A DNA stretch of 64,000 nucleotides from JACPPO01 sp965262505 (GCA_965262505.1 CBDHFM010000030.1:2294001-2358000), one strand, 5' to 3'; positions 19,388 through 28,168 are shown, counted from the stretch's first letter. Program-made: numbers and translations. Notes: generated from the sequence alone by a model not told the origin.

Positions 19388-20073
19388 TGTTCGGGAACGG
19401 GAAGGACGAAATCGACCGTCGTGACCTGCCCCGACTCGACGCGCACGCGCACGGTCGTGTCGCCAAGCCGAGCGTGCCAGGCCGTGATCTGCCGGTCGCC
19501 CGCCGGCATCGCCGGCAGCTCGAATCGTCCGTTCTCGCCAGGGATGGCGAACCAGGGATGGTCGAAGACCATGACCGTCGCACTCATGTGTGAATGAATC
19601 TCGCAGAACACCTTCACGATCCCTGGCCGGTCGAACCGCACGCGCCGCGTGTCGCCACGGGGATACCGGCCCAGGTTGAAGTTCTTCGCCCGCGACAGCG
19701 AGAAGACGTTGTGATAGATCGAATCGTCGTTGGGAAACTCGACCTCCGATCCGACCGTGACCGCGATGGCTCGCGGGGTAAAGCGTTCATTCTCCTGACG
19801 GATGGCGACGTGCATTGGCAGCACGTCCCGCGGCTGGGCATCCCGCCAGTACACGACGACGTGGCGGCGCTCGGATGCCGGGGCGAGCGCCGGCGCAGGG
19901 ACCGCTCGCGCCGGATACGCGGACGAGGGCCGCCTGACGGTGACTGGAATACCGATCTCGACGCTCCCGCCGACGACTGCCGGCTGCTGAGCGGCGGGTC
20001 CAACCACGCCGGGCACCGCCAGTCCTGCAAGCGCGAACACAAGTGGTTTCAGGTAATCAGGCACCTGTCGCAT
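19384..20073 (-). CDS. Exported cupredoxin-domain (plastocyanin-like) protein
   Basis: 229 residues with a signal peptide (PLVFALAGLAVPGVVGPA). The type-1 copper ligands are visible: His in DDSIYHNVFSLS, then Cys, His and Met in VFCEIHSHMSATVMV, followed by a carboxypeptidase-regulatory-like beta-sandwich (GENGRFELPAMPAGDRQITAWH). Such proteins resemble those once annotated as methylamine-utilisation-like and probably act in periplasmic electron transfer. It is coupled to the truncated barrel protein downstream, a pairing that would make a periplasm/outer-membrane unit. It diverges from the M1 peptidase with a 23-bp gap. Confidence 0.82.
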   Translation of the reverse strand: MRQVPDYLKPLVFALAGLAVPGVVGPAAQQPAVVGGSVEIGIPVTVRRPSSAYPARAVPAPALAPASERRHVVVYWRDAQPRDVLPMHVAIRQENERFTPRAIAVTVGSEVEFPNDDSIYHNVFSLSRAKNFNLGRYPRGDTRRVRFDRPGIVKVFCEIHSHMSATVMVFDHPWFAIPGENGRFELPAMPAGDRQITAWHARLGDTTVRVRVESGQVTTVDFVLPVPEQ

Positions 20074-20084
20074 TCTATCTTTGG

Positions 20085-20090
20085 TATCGT
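20085..20090 (+). promoter_or_regulatory. -10 box with leaderless spacing before the M1 peptidase
   Basis: TATCGT (TANNNT form) is followed by exactly six bases and then ATG 20097, so transcription would begin at or next to the A of the start codon. The same geometry is seen before nfeD, accD and the secreted gene at 46652. Confidence 0.35.
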
Positions 20091-20096
20091 CACGTC

Positions 20097-22631
20097 ATGT
20101 TGAGTCTGCTACTGGCCACCGCGCTGGCGAGCCAGCCCGGCGCCGAACCCCCCGGGCGCGGCGTGTCCGAGGCCCTCGCGCGGGAAAGAGCCGGCACGAT
20201 CCGCTCGCTGCGCTATGAGTTGGCCTTTGTCGTCCCCGCTGACTTACGCGAGCCTTTGCAGGGGCGCGTGGTCCTCCGCTTCACGCTGGAGGCGCCGCAC
20301 CGCGTGGTCATCGACTTCGCGGAGCCGCGGGATCGCGTCCGCAGCGTGCGCGCCGGCGGTGCCGATGTGCCGGTCACGTTCGGGAATGGACACCTGACGA
20401 TCCCGGCGCAGGCGACCAGGGCAGGAGAGAACGAGATTGCGATTGATTTCGTTGCCGGCGACGATCCCTTCAACCGCGACCAGGAGTTCCTGTACACGCT
20501 GTTCGTCCCGGCGCGCGCCCATCGTGCATTTCCCTGTTTCGATCAGCCCGACCTGAAGGCGCGCTACAGCCTGTCGCTCGACGTGCCCGCCGGGTGGGAG
20601 ACGGTGGCCAACAGCGCCGCGTCCGCGACCGAGTCGGACGCGCAACGGACCCGCGTGCGGTTCGCGGAGACCGAGCCGATTTCGACCTACCTGTTTGGGT
20701 TCGTGGCGGGGAAGTTTTCCGTGGAGACCGCGCGCAGGAACGGACGTGAATTCAGGATGTTCCACCGCGAGACCGATGCCGCCAAGGTCGCGCGCAATCG
20801 GGAGGCGATCTTCGACTTGCACGCGGCCGCGCTCGCGTGGCTCGAGGAGTACACCGCCATCCCGTACGCGTTCGGCAAGTTCGATTTCGTGGCGATCCCC
20901 TCGTTCCAGTTCGGTGGGATGGAGCATCCCGGCGCGGTCCTGTACAACGCCGCGAGCCTGCTGCTGGAGGAATCGACCACCCAGAATCAGATGCTCGGCC
21001 GCGCCAGCCTGGTCGCGCACGAGACGTCGCATATGTGGTTCGGCGACCTCGTGACGATGCGGTGGTTCGACGACGTGTGGATGAAGGAGGTCTTCGCGAG
21101 CTTCATGGCCGCGAAGATCGTCAACCCCTCGTTCCCGGAGGTCAATCACGACCTTCGCTTCCTGCTGTCGAATTACCCCGCTGCCTATCAGGTGGATCGC
21201 GCGGCGGGCGCGAACCCGATCCGGCAGCCGCTCGCGAACCTGGATGAAGCCGGGCAACTCTACGGCGCGATCATCTATCAGAAAGCGCCCATCGCTATGC
21301 GCCAGCTCGAGATGATCGCCGGCGAGACGGCGTTTCGCGACGGCCTTCGGGAGTACCTGAACACCTACAGGTTCGGGAACGCGACTTGGGTCGACTTGAT
21401 CCGCGTGCTCGATGCGCGGACGCCTGAGGATCTGGCGGCCTGGAGCCGCGCCTGGGTGGAAGAGCGCGGCCGGCCGGAATTCACGACTGATCTGCAGGTC
21501 GAAGGCGGCCGCGTGTCGCGCCTCACGCTCACGGCGACCGACCCGCTGCGGCGCGGACTGGTATGGCCGCAGCGGCTGCAGGTCGCTATCGGCACCGAGC
21601 TCGGCGTTCGGGAAGTGCCCGTGTATCTCAACGCCGCCTCCATCACCCTCCTCCAGGCGGTGGGCATGCGGCCGCCGCTTTTCATCTTGCCCAATGGCGC
21701 CGGCCTGGGCTACGGCCTCTTCGTCCTGGACGCGGCAAGCCGGGAGTACCTGCTGCAACACATTGAGGACATCGCCGATCCGCTGACCCGGGGCAGCGCG
21801 TGGGTCACGCTGTGGGAAAACATGCTGGAGTCGCATGTGTCAGCGGACGCCTTTCTCGATGCGGCCGTGCGCGCGCTACCGATGGAGACCGACGAACAGA
21901 ACATCCAGCGCGTTCTGGGCTACACCGCGCGCGCGTTCTGGCGTCATCTTGCCGCCGATGAGCGGGCGCGGCGGGCGCCGGCACTCGAGGCCATGCTGTG
22001 GGCCGGCATCGGCCGCGCCTCGGCGAGCAGCGAGAAATCCGCCTGGTTCTCGGCTTTTAGAAACATCGCGCTGATGCCGGCGAGCCTGGAATCGATCGAG
22101 GCGCTCTGGCGGCGCGACGACCAGATCGCGGGGCTCACGCTCGCGGAGACGGACGAGATCGCGATGGCGCTGCAGTTGGCGGTACGCGAGGTGCCTCGGT
22201 GGCGTGAGATCCTCCAGGCTCAGCACGATCGAACGCAGAATCCCGATCGCAAGGCGCGGTTTGCGTTCGTGATGCCGGCGCTCTCGGCGGAGCCGGCCGT
22301 GCGCGAAGAGGCGTTCGCTCGGCTCCGCGAGGCGGACAACCGGCGCCGCGAGCCGTGGGTCGTCGAGTCGCTGGCGTACCTGAATCATCCGTTGCGGGAG
22401 ATGCACGCGCGGCGGTTCATCGGACCGGGCCTCGATCTCCTGCGCGAGATTCAGCGTACGGGCGACATCTTCTTTCCCACGCGGTGGACGGGAGCGATAC
22501 TGAGCGGGCACCGATCGCCGGAGGCCGCAGCGATTGTCCGTGATTTTCTTGGGCGGGAATTGCAGTATCCGCAGCGTCTTCGGTGGACGATCCTCAACGC
22601 CGCGGACGAACTGTTCAGGGTGGCTCAGTAA
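20097..22631 (+). CDS. M1-family zinc aminopeptidase, exported
   Basis: 844 residues from ATG 20097, which directly precedes a signal peptide (MLSLLLATALASQPGA). The M1 hallmarks are present: the exopeptidase motif GGMEHPG (GAMEN-type) and the zinc site HETSH (residues 308-312) with the third ligand Glu331 exactly 18 residues further on. The C-terminal ERAP1-like helical domain is complete, matching the ~850-residue size of bacterial aminopeptidase N relatives. It should cleave N-terminal residues from peptides in the periplasm. Single gene, divergent from the cupredoxin gene. Confidence 0.95.
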   Translation: MLSLLLATALASQPGAEPPGRGVSEALARERAGTIRSLRYELAFVVPADLREPLQGRVVLRFTLEAPHRVVIDFAEPRDRVRSVRAGGADVPVTFGNGHLTIPAQATRAGENEIAIDFVAGDDPFNRDQEFLYTLFVPARAHRAFPCFDQPDLKARYSLSLDVPAGWETVANSAASATESDAQRTRVRFAETEPISTYLFGFVAGKFSVETARRNGREFRMFHRETDAAKVARNREAIFDLHAAALAWLEEYTAIPYAFGKFDFVAIPSFQFGGMEHPGAVLYNAASLLLEESTTQNQMLGRASLVAHETSHMWFGDLVTMRWFDDVWMKEVFASFMAAKIVNPSFPEVNHDLRFLLSNYPAAYQVDRAAGANPIRQPLANLDEAGQLYGAIIYQKAPIAMRQLEMIAGETAFRDGLREYLNTYRFGNATWVDLIRVLDARTPEDLAAWSRAWVEERGRPEFTTDLQVEGGRVSRLTLTATDPLRRGLVWPQRLQVAIGTELGVREVPVYLNAASITLLQAVGMRPPLFILPNGAGLGYGLFVLDAASREYLLQHIEDIADPLTRGSAWVTLWENMLESHVSADAFLDAAVRALPMETDEQNIQRVLGYTARAFWRHLAADERARRAPALEAMLWAGIGRASASSEKSAWFSAFRNIALMPASLESIEALWRRDDQIAGLTLAETDEIAMALQLAVREVPRWREILQAQHDRTQNPDRKARFAFVMPALSAEPAVREEAFARLREADNRRREPWVVESLAYLNHPLREMHARRFIGPGLDLLREIQRTGDIFFPTRWTGAILSGHRSPEAAAIVRDFLGRELQYPQRLRWTILNAADELFRVAQ

Positions 22632-23223
22632 CTGCCTGGACCCGAAGCTCCCGTCTGCCGTCGCCACGCGACGCTCGTCCGGCGTCCGGCTCCGCCCGGC
22701 GGGAAATCGGCCGGCACTCATACCCTTCCGCTCCCGCCGCGAGTAGAACCCATTTCCCACACCTGCCATCGTGGCATGCACCGGCAGTGCTCATTCGGAG
22801 GTCACGGATCCCGCAGACCGAACTCGCGCCGAGGAATCGCGCCGGCCAATTTCCGGCTTCGCAGTGAGACGCCCGGCTCCGAACGGCCGCCGCACGAGCG
22901 CAGCGTGACAACGGCAGGTGCGTGTGTTGTGTTCATGTTGGCGCGTTGGCTGCCAGCGATGCGGACGAACGGCCCGCGTGTTCGCCGCACGCGGCCAACA
23001 CGAGGACTTTCGCGCGTTCACCACGCGGCCAACACCTCTCGGACTCGGCGTCATTCCGGCGTGCTACTATCCGCCAGTCAGTCACTTCCGGGGATTCCGT
23101 TCGGGACGGAAGAACGATGTTGGCGGCCTTGGTTGCGGCCGTGTCAACCGGTCCAATCAACACTAGTTGGACTGACAGCCTGGCGCGCGCAAGTAGGCGA
23201 GGTAAGGTAAACGCGGAGGCACC
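22632..23223. other. Gene-free stretch with a duplicated short motif
   Basis: About 590 bases between the M1 peptidase and the rhodanese gene without a credible gene; the open frames here lack start sites and protein character. A 13-base motif ACGCGGCCAACAC occurs twice, near 22985 and 23020, with an inverted partner CGTTGGC near 22943. The rhodanese ribosome site (GGAGGC) is at the right edge. This may be decayed sequence; nothing more can be supported. Confidence 0.4.
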
Positions 23224-24081
23224 ATGAGCATTCGATTCTTGGTCGTAGTGGGCGCACTGTTGGTGGCTTGCCCTGCAGCGGCACAAACCCGCCCAGCCGA
23301 CCCGCCCCTCCTTGTGTCCACGATGTGGCTTGCCGATCACCTGCGGGACTCAAACGTAGTCGTGCTTCAAACGAGCCAAGCCGCCGCAGCGCCACAACAG
23401 ATCCCCGGCACGCAACTTGTGCCGCACGCCTCGTTGATGACGATGAGTGCCGGTCATGACTTGGCGGGTACGTCAGAGCTCGTGGCCACACTTGAAAGAG
23501 CGGGCGTCTCGACTAATTCGCACGTGATCATCTATGGAGAGCCCTTGGCGTCAGGGTGGCTGTTCTTCGCGCTCGATTACCTTGGGCACGAGCGGACGTC
23601 CATGCTGGACGGGGGACTCGACAAGTGGAAGGCCGAAGGCAGGCCCGTCAGCGCTGTCGGTACTCTTCCAGCAGTCGGGCACTTCCAGACCGAGCTCCGA
23701 CCGGAGGTCAAGGCATCGGCGGAAACAATCCAGAATCGAGAGGCCGGAGCCGTCGCAGTTCTGGATGCTCGGAGCGAGAAGGAGTACGTCGCCGGACATA
23801 TTCCTGGCGCACAACTCCTAACATGGCAGAACGTCTATTCGGACGCGAAGCTCCAGGTGTTCAAGAGTCCAGCAGAGATCGCCGAGTTGTTCGCCGCGGC
23901 CGGCGCTTCATCCGGCGAGACTGCCATCACGTACTGCCAAATAGGCCTGCGGTCCAGCCTCCTGTATTTCGCCGCTCGGTACTCGGGGTTGAATGCCAGT
24001 AACTATGTCGGTTCTTGGAGTGAATGGTCGGCCAAACGGAAGCTGTCAATGACATTGAGACACCAAGGGCGCAGTAATTAG
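23224..24081 (+). CDS. Exported two-domain rhodanese-type sulfurtransferase, 3' end altered by IS
   Basis: 285 residues with a signal peptide (VVVGALLVACPAAAQ). Two rhodanese domains follow, about residues 28-135 and 155-265. The second keeps the active-site cysteine in TYCQIGLRSS; the first is a non-catalytic copy. The enzyme would transfer sulfane sulfur to thiophilic acceptors such as cyanide or thiols in the periplasm. Native sequence ends at 24055, inside the usual C-terminal SWSEW region. The last ten or so codons come from the left end of an IS3-type element, so only the extreme C-terminus is changed and activity may be retained. Ribosome site GGAGGC lies before ATG. Confidence 0.88.
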   Translation: MSIRFLVVVGALLVACPAAAQTRPADPPLLVSTMWLADHLRDSNVVVLQTSQAAAAPQQIPGTQLVPHASLMTMSAGHDLAGTSELVATLERAGVSTNSHVIIYGEPLASGWLFFALDYLGHERTSMLDGGLDKWKAEGRPVSAVGTLPAVGHFQTELRPEVKASAETIQNREAGAVAVLDARSEKEYVAGHIPGAQLLTWQNVYSDAKLQVFKSPAEIAELFAAAGASSGETAITYCQIGLRSSLLYFAARYSGLNASNYVGSWSEWSAKRKLSMTLRHQGRSN

Positions 24082-25176
24082 AGTCGCGTTGCGGTCGACG
24101 ATCATGACGGCGACATGGTCGTCGGCGTCGCGACTCTGGTCGACCCGGAGGTCGTCCATGATGACGATCGTTGTTCCTGGGGCATCCTGCGCGGCCGTGT
24201 TCTTCGCGGGTGGGTTGATCCACACCGCGCGAGGTAAATCGGCCGGTTGTGATCGGCCCTTGACGAAGCGCTCGGGATGCGCCGCGTATGCGGCGGCGAG
24301 CACCTGCTGGCGCGGCGCGCGGACCGTGGGGGCCTGGCCGAAATGCACGACGGCGGGCGTGAGGAACCCCAGGCCGCTGTGGCGGTGTTCCTGGTTGTAC
24401 CAGGGAAAGAAGACCTGCCCAAACGCCCGTCCGTCCTCGAGCGACCCGAAGCGCTCTGGACACTGCGGACAGTACTTGAGCGTCGTACACTGCGCTTCCG
24501 AGAACGGATTGTCGTTCGACACGTGCGGGCGGCTGTGGGTCTTGGTCACGCCGAGGTCGGCCAGCAACAGCGCCACCGGTTTGCTCTTCATGGACGACCC
24601 GCGGTCCGCATGGAGCGTGAGTTGGCCCGGCTGAATGCCGTGCTTCGCGCAGGTCTCGCCGATGAGGTGCTCGGCCAGGGCCGCGCTCTCGTGTGGGGCG
24701 AGCATCCAGCCGACCACGTACCGGCTGAAGATGTCGAGGATGACGTAGAGATAGAAGTACGTCCACTTCGACGGACCCAAGAGCGTCGTGATGTCCCAGC
24801 TCCAGACGTCGTTCGGACGCGTGGCCAGTAACTCGGGCGCGGCGTAGGGCGGGCGCCGCACCTGATCGCGCCGCTCCTTGACTTCGTGCGCGGCGTCGAG
24901 GACGCGATACATCGTGCGCGGCGAACAGAGGTAGGTCCCCTCATCGAGCAGGGTGGCGTGGATCTGCGCCGGCGCCTGATCGATGAAGCGCGTGTGGAGC
25001 AAATCCAAGATGCCCTGACGCTCGATCGGATCCAACGCGCGCGGCGGCGCCGGACGAGGGCGCGCGACCGCGACCGGTCGACGCCCCCGATACAGCGAGG
25101 CCCGGGGCAGGCCCAACACGCGACACGCGGACGCCGCCCCCAACGTCGGCGTCGCGTCGTCCACCGCGACCATCAA
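24046..25176 (-). CDS. IS3-family transposase OrfB (integrase core)
   Basis: 376 residues. The rve/DDE integrase domain is clear: first Asp in VWSWDITTLLGPSKW, second Asp in LTLHADRGSSM, and Glu in SNDNPFSEAQCTTLKYCP. A HTH_21-like region precedes it. Translation can begin at TTG 25176 or ATG 25173, in a TGATG overlap with the end of the restored OrfA frame. The frame leaves the element and stops at 24046, ten bases outside its left end, so the last residues and the stop codon belong to target DNA. The C-terminal tail (SQPADLPRAVWINPP onward) is typical of this IS3 branch. Confidence 0.92.
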   Translation of the reverse strand: MMVAVDDATPTLGAASACRVLGLPRASLYRGRRPVAVARPRPAPPRALDPIERQGILDLLHTRFIDQAPAQIHATLLDEGTYLCSPRTMYRVLDAAHEVKERRDQVRRPPYAAPELLATRPNDVWSWDITTLLGPSKWTYFYLYVILDIFSRYVVGWMLAPHESAALAEHLIGETCAKHGIQPGQLTLHADRGSSMKSKPVALLLADLGVTKTHSRPHVSNDNPFSEAQCTTLKYCPQCPERFGSLEDGRAFGQVFFPWYNQEHRHSGLGFLTPAVVHFGQAPTVRAPRQQVLAAAYAAHPERFVKGRSQPADLPRAVWINPPAKNTAAQDAPGTTIVIMDDLRVDQSRDADDHVAVMIVDRNATLITAPLVSQCH

Positions 25177-25201
25177 TCGTCCTCGTCGCTCACGAACGGT
25201 T

Positions 25202-25669
25202 TCAGGGGGATCTGTAGGAGTTCGGAAACTTTTTTTGAAAGGCGAGCAGGGCTTCCGCCTTCTGGAGCCGCGACGTCAAGCGGCGATTCTCCTGTTCGAG
25301 CTTCTTCCGCTGCGGATCGACGGCCGTCATCTTCCGGCCGCGTTTCTTCGGCGTCAACCCGGCCTCGCGCTGCTGGCGCCACGTGACGACGTGTGAGGAA
25401 TACAGCCCCTCCTTTCGCAGGAGTGCCCCGAGTTCGCCGTACCGTGTACAGGCGTCCGCCCGCCGGAGGATCGCCAGCTTGTAGGCGGTCGTAAAGCGCC
25501 GTCGCGCATGGCGCGCCGGGACCTCGGAATCCGGCGGGACGGGCACCGCGTCGGGCTCGATTATGGGAGACCCTCCACTACGGGGCGCCTCGCTTCGCTC
25601 GTCGCCCCTCCGCTCCGGCCCTCCCATAATCGATTGGTCTACCAGCATCGATCGGATCTTGGTCATCAA
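25202..25669 (-). CDS. IS3-family transposase OrfA, frame-disturbed at an A-run
   Basis: 155 residues. A transposase-8-like helix-turn-helix (RRFTTAYKLAILRRAD to VVTWRQQREAGL) is followed by a leucine-zipper-like coiled coil (KKLEQENRRLTSRLQKAEAL). After FQKK the zero frame reads FPNSYRSP and stops. A -1 shift on the A7 run at 25230-25236 instead gives KKVSELLQIPLKPFVSDEDD, the kind of ending expected for this protein, stopping exactly at the OrfB start (TGATG). The gene has therefore lost one A, or uses -1 slippage to finish OrfA. Residues ~14-40 are encoded by a 77-bp palindrome. Confidence 0.8.
   Translation of the reverse strand: MMTKIRSMLVDQSIMGGPERRGDERSEAPRSGGSPIIEPDAVPVPPDSEVPARHARRRFTTAYKLAILRRADACTRYGELGALLRKEGLYSSHVVTWRQQREAGLTPKKRGRKMTAVDPQRKKLEQENRRLTSRLQKAEALLAFQKKFPNSYRSP
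25557..25633. repeat. Palindromic element inside the IS3 orfA
   Basis: TCGATTATGGGAG at 25557-25569 and CTCCCATAATCGA at 25621-25633 are perfect 13-base inverted repeats. Between them GGGGCG and CGCCCC pair around CGAAGCGAGG-type sequence, so the whole 77 bp folds into a long hairpin. It lies within the translated N-terminus of OrfA without breaking the frame, similar in style to intragenic palindromic elements. Confidence 0.7.
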
Positions 25670-25723
25670 CGTCCTGACACCTCCCCGCCCTCAACACTAA
25701 TTTCCAGGGGGTAAAGTGTCTCA

Positions 25724-26105
25724 GCTATCTTGGCAGGGAGGGAAGGGCTGCCCACAGAACCAGCGCGGTAGTGTAGACGTCGCAGCAGTCCAACATCCAA
25801 ATGGAGCCGACGCGCCCAAGGCTCGGTGAGATCATATCGCTGCGGCGCGCGCCTCACTTGGCACTGTTAGACAGCATTACCGCAATTTCTGTGTATATCG
25901 ACGACTGCCAACATACCTTCGAAGAACTGGCGAGCACCGAAGCCGGCGGCAGATCTTGCCTCGATAAAGTAGACACTTCTACCTAACGCAGGGAGGTGTC
26001 CATGCCGCGTCGTATCGGGCCGATCAGGTCCGGCTGAAGCCGGACACTACGACACAAAACGCCTGTACGTTCCCAAGAACGCTCGTCGATCTTGTCGCAT
26101 CAGGC
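25724..26105. other. Gene-free stretch; possible IS 5' remnant
   Basis: About 380 bases between the IS3 element and the bicupin gene. No credible gene is seen. From about 25968 the sequence AGTAGACACTTCTACC, then GGGAGGTGTCC and ATGCCGCGTCGT, looks like the promoter and first codons of another transposase (MPRR...), cut off after eleven codons by a hairpin repeat. The remnant call is tentative. Confidence 0.35.
26028..26045. repeat. Short perfect hairpin (REP-like)
   Basis: GTCCGGCT and AGCCGGAC form a perfect 8-bp stem around a GA loop. It lies 60 bases beyond the stop of the bicupin gene and may act as a terminator for that minus-strand pair or be a dispersed repeat. Confidence 0.5.
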
Positions 26106-26936
26106 CTAACTCTGAACCCAGAGCGTGGGCTTTCCTGTTCCGTCGTCAGTCCCCTTGATGTACCAGTTCTTTCCCAGCGGATCGTGATCCATGGTGGTCG
26201 CGAAGTCGAACGGTGCCTGGAACTCGATGTAATCAAGACCGGTCTCGGACGCGAGCAGCTGATGCCATTCGCCAGCCGGGATCAGTACCAGGCTGCCGGG
26301 ACCGACGGGCAGGGTGCCGGTGTCGTGCTTCACCTCGCCCTTGCCGTTCTCGATCAGGTAGAAATGCTCCGGCGAGATGGAGCTGGTCTTCGAGGGGTTG
26401 TGGACGTGCCGAGGCGAATACGCATGGGGCGCGTACTGCATGCGGCCGAGCTGCAAGTCCCATGAACCGGACAGGCCGGTTTCCTTGTTCACCCAGAAGG
26501 TCCGCTCGCGGACGCGCTTCTCGTCGACCAGCGATCTGAGCTGTGCCTCTTCGAAGAAGTAGCCAGACGGGGATCCGTTTCCTGTGGGCTTGCCGGTGTG
26601 CTTGGGCACCGTGACGAGCAGGAGACGCAGCGGCGTTCCTGACGCGGTCACGGCGGCTTCCTCGCCCGGCTCCAGATAGACGCCGGCGCGCCGCTGGGCT
26701 GTGCATTCGGAACGCCGCCCAGCCGTCGTGTACGTGATCTGGGCGTCTTTCCCTTCCAGGAGGTACACCACCTGCGTCCTGGCGCTGGGAGCAAGGCGAC
26801 GTGTCTTGCCGGGATCAACGGCCTCAATGGCGACCTGCACTCTGGTCCCGTCCTCCGACGGGTCGAGCATGTTGCTCGCGCGCCCTGCCGCGATCGGGGT
26901 GCTGGGTTTGCTCTCGATGTCGATCACTCTGATCAT
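26106..26936 (-). CDS. Tandem cupin-domain protein
   Basis: 276 residues from ATG 26936, the first start that precedes sequence with cupin character (MIRVIDIESKPSTPIAAG). Two beta-barrel cupin domains are seen, about residues 30-120 and 165-260. The second has the metal-binding motif HAYSPRHVHNP with a later GEWHQLLA; the first lacks clear histidines (VVYLLEGKDAQITYTT). It may bind a metal and a small acid, or be a sensor. It lies just downstream of a MetE-like gene in the same direction, so the pair may form a catabolic module. Confidence 0.8.
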   Translation of the reverse strand: MIRVIDIESKPSTPIAAGRASNMLDPSEDGTRVQVAIEAVDPGKTRRLAPSARTQVVYLLEGKDAQITYTTAGRRSECTAQRRAGVYLEPGEEAAVTASGTPLRLLLVTVPKHTGKPTGNGSPSGYFFEEAQLRSLVDEKRVRERTFWVNKETGLSGSWDLQLGRMQYAPHAYSPRHVHNPSKTSSISPEHFYLIENGKGEVKHDTGTLPVGPGSLVLIPAGEWHQLLASETGLDYIEFQAPFDFATTMDHDPLGKNWYIKGTDDGTGKPTLWVQS

Positions 26937-27001
26937 GTGTGTCTCCGTCGGGATCCTGTTCTCGAGCGCCGGCGTCAGACCGCGGCGGAGCCGCGCCACA
27001 G

Positions 27002-28168
27002 TTACTGACTCGCGATCCGTGCGCCCTCGGCCACCGCTTCCAGTTTCGCCCACATGACCGACGGGTGCACCCGGCGGTTCAGCTCCTCCTGCGCAAATCC
27101 ACAGTCGGTGCCGGCGATGAGATTTTCTCGCCCGACGCATGACGCCAGCCGCGTGAGGCGTTCCGCAACTAGTTCAGGATGCTCGACCACGTTCGAGCTG
27201 TGACTGACGACTCCGGGCACCAGAATCTTCCCAGGCGGCAGCTTGACGTCCTGCCAAACTTTCCACTCGTGCTCGTGGCGGGGGTTGGCCGCCTCGATGA
27301 GATACGCGCCCGCGTTCACGCGCAGGATGAGGTCGACGATCTTTCTGAGCGGCACGTCCGTGGTGTGCGGCCCGGGCCAGCTTCCCCAGCAGACGTGGTA
27401 GCGAATCCGATCCTGCGGAATGCCTTCGAGCGCGTGGTTCAGGACGTCGACGTGACGCGCGAGCCACCGGTGGTACTCCTCGAAGCTCGCCGGCGGCACC
27501 ATGCGGTCGTAGGTCACGGCTGCGCGGGCATCGTCCACCTGCAGGAGAAACCCGGCGTCGACGATCGCCCTGTACTCGGTCCGCAAGGCTTCGGCCAGCG
27601 CGACGACCAGCTCTTCGTCGTTCCTGTAGTACTCGTTCCTGCGGTCGGGGATCGCGCTGGACGGGGCAGCGACCGGCAGAAACGCCTCGTCAACGCCGGC
27701 GGCCTTCGTGGCCGCCTTCAGGTTGTCGATGTCGCGCTGCAGCTCGAAGAGCCCGTTGTACGCGATCGGGCCCACGCACACCGCATCCTGCCGCGTCACG
27801 TTCGACCAGTCCGTGCCGTCGCCACGTCCTTCCAGCTCCGCGTAGAACTCCGGGAAGCGGGCGCGGTCGGCACCCCGCGCGAACGGATTCTCCCCCTTCA
27901 CCTCGCGCAGTTCGAAGCCGCTGAGCCGCTTGAGCGCGTACAGCGACCAACTCGTCGACTTGCCGAACTCCCCGTCGTTTGGAATATCGATGCCCGCCTT
28001 GGTCTGGCGGCGGACGACATCGCCGACGGCGTCTGCCAGCGTCGCGTCGAAGGCGGCCTGGTCGACTGACTGGCCACCTTGCCGTGCGCGGACGAAGTTC
28101 AGCAGCTCGGGCGGCCGGATCAAGCTGCCGGTGTGGGTCGTGAGGATGCGGCTCGTGCTCTGCTTCAC
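27002..28168 (-). CDS. Cobalamin-independent methionine synthase II-like (MetE C-terminal fold) protein
   Basis: 388 residues. The TIM-barrel resembles the C-terminal half of MetE and also the zinc-dependent coenzyme-M alkyl transferases (epoxyalkane:CoM transferase-like). Zinc ligands are visible as RYHVCWGSW (His, Cys) and GTDCGFA (Cys) near the C-terminus. The N-terminal MetE domain that binds methyl-folate is absent, so this is unlikely to be a normal methionine synthase; it more probably moves an alkyl group in degradation of a small substrate. It precedes the bicupin gene with a 65-bp gap. Function beyond the fold is inference. Confidence 0.82.
   Translation of the reverse strand: MKQSTSRILTTHTGSLIRPPELLNFVRARQGGQSVDQAAFDATLADAVGDVVRRQTKAGIDIPNDGEFGKSTSWSLYALKRLSGFELREVKGENPFARGADRARFPEFYAELEGRGDGTDWSNVTRQDAVCVGPIAYNGLFELQRDIDNLKAATKAAGVDEAFLPVAAPSSAIPDRRNEYYRNDEELVVALAEALRTEYRAIVDAGFLLQVDDARAAVTYDRMVPPASFEEYHRWLARHVDVLNHALEGIPQDRIRYHVCWGSWPGPHTTDVPLRKIVDLILRVNAGAYLIEAANPRHEHEWKVWQDVKLPPGKILVPGVVSHSSNVVEHPELVAERLTRLASCVGRENLIAGTDCGFAQEELNRRVHPSVMWAKLEAVAEGARIASQ

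Larger units (their letters stand above)
24056..25723 (-). mobile_element. IS3-type insertion sequence, element A
   Basis: The ends are TGAGACAC at 24056-24063 and GTGTCTCA at 25716-25723; inside these, AATTAG recurs at matching distance (about 24076 and 25697), so the inverted repeats extend imperfectly to ~26 bp. Length 1668 bp with two overlapping transposase frames. No target duplication is visible (CAT on the left, GCT on the right), suggesting that one flank was rearranged after insertion. It truncates the rhodanese gene by a few codons. Confidence 0.85.

Noticed and set aside
22935..23045. Integron attC-like pattern (GTTGGC ... GCCAAC repeats)
   Set aside because: Core sites do not match GTTRRRY/RYYYAAC, and no integrase or cassette array is present.
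27002..28168. Assignment of the MetE-like gene as methionine synthase
   Set aside because: Lacks the N-terminal MetE domain and has no methionine or folate gene in its neighbourhood; kept only as a fold-level call.
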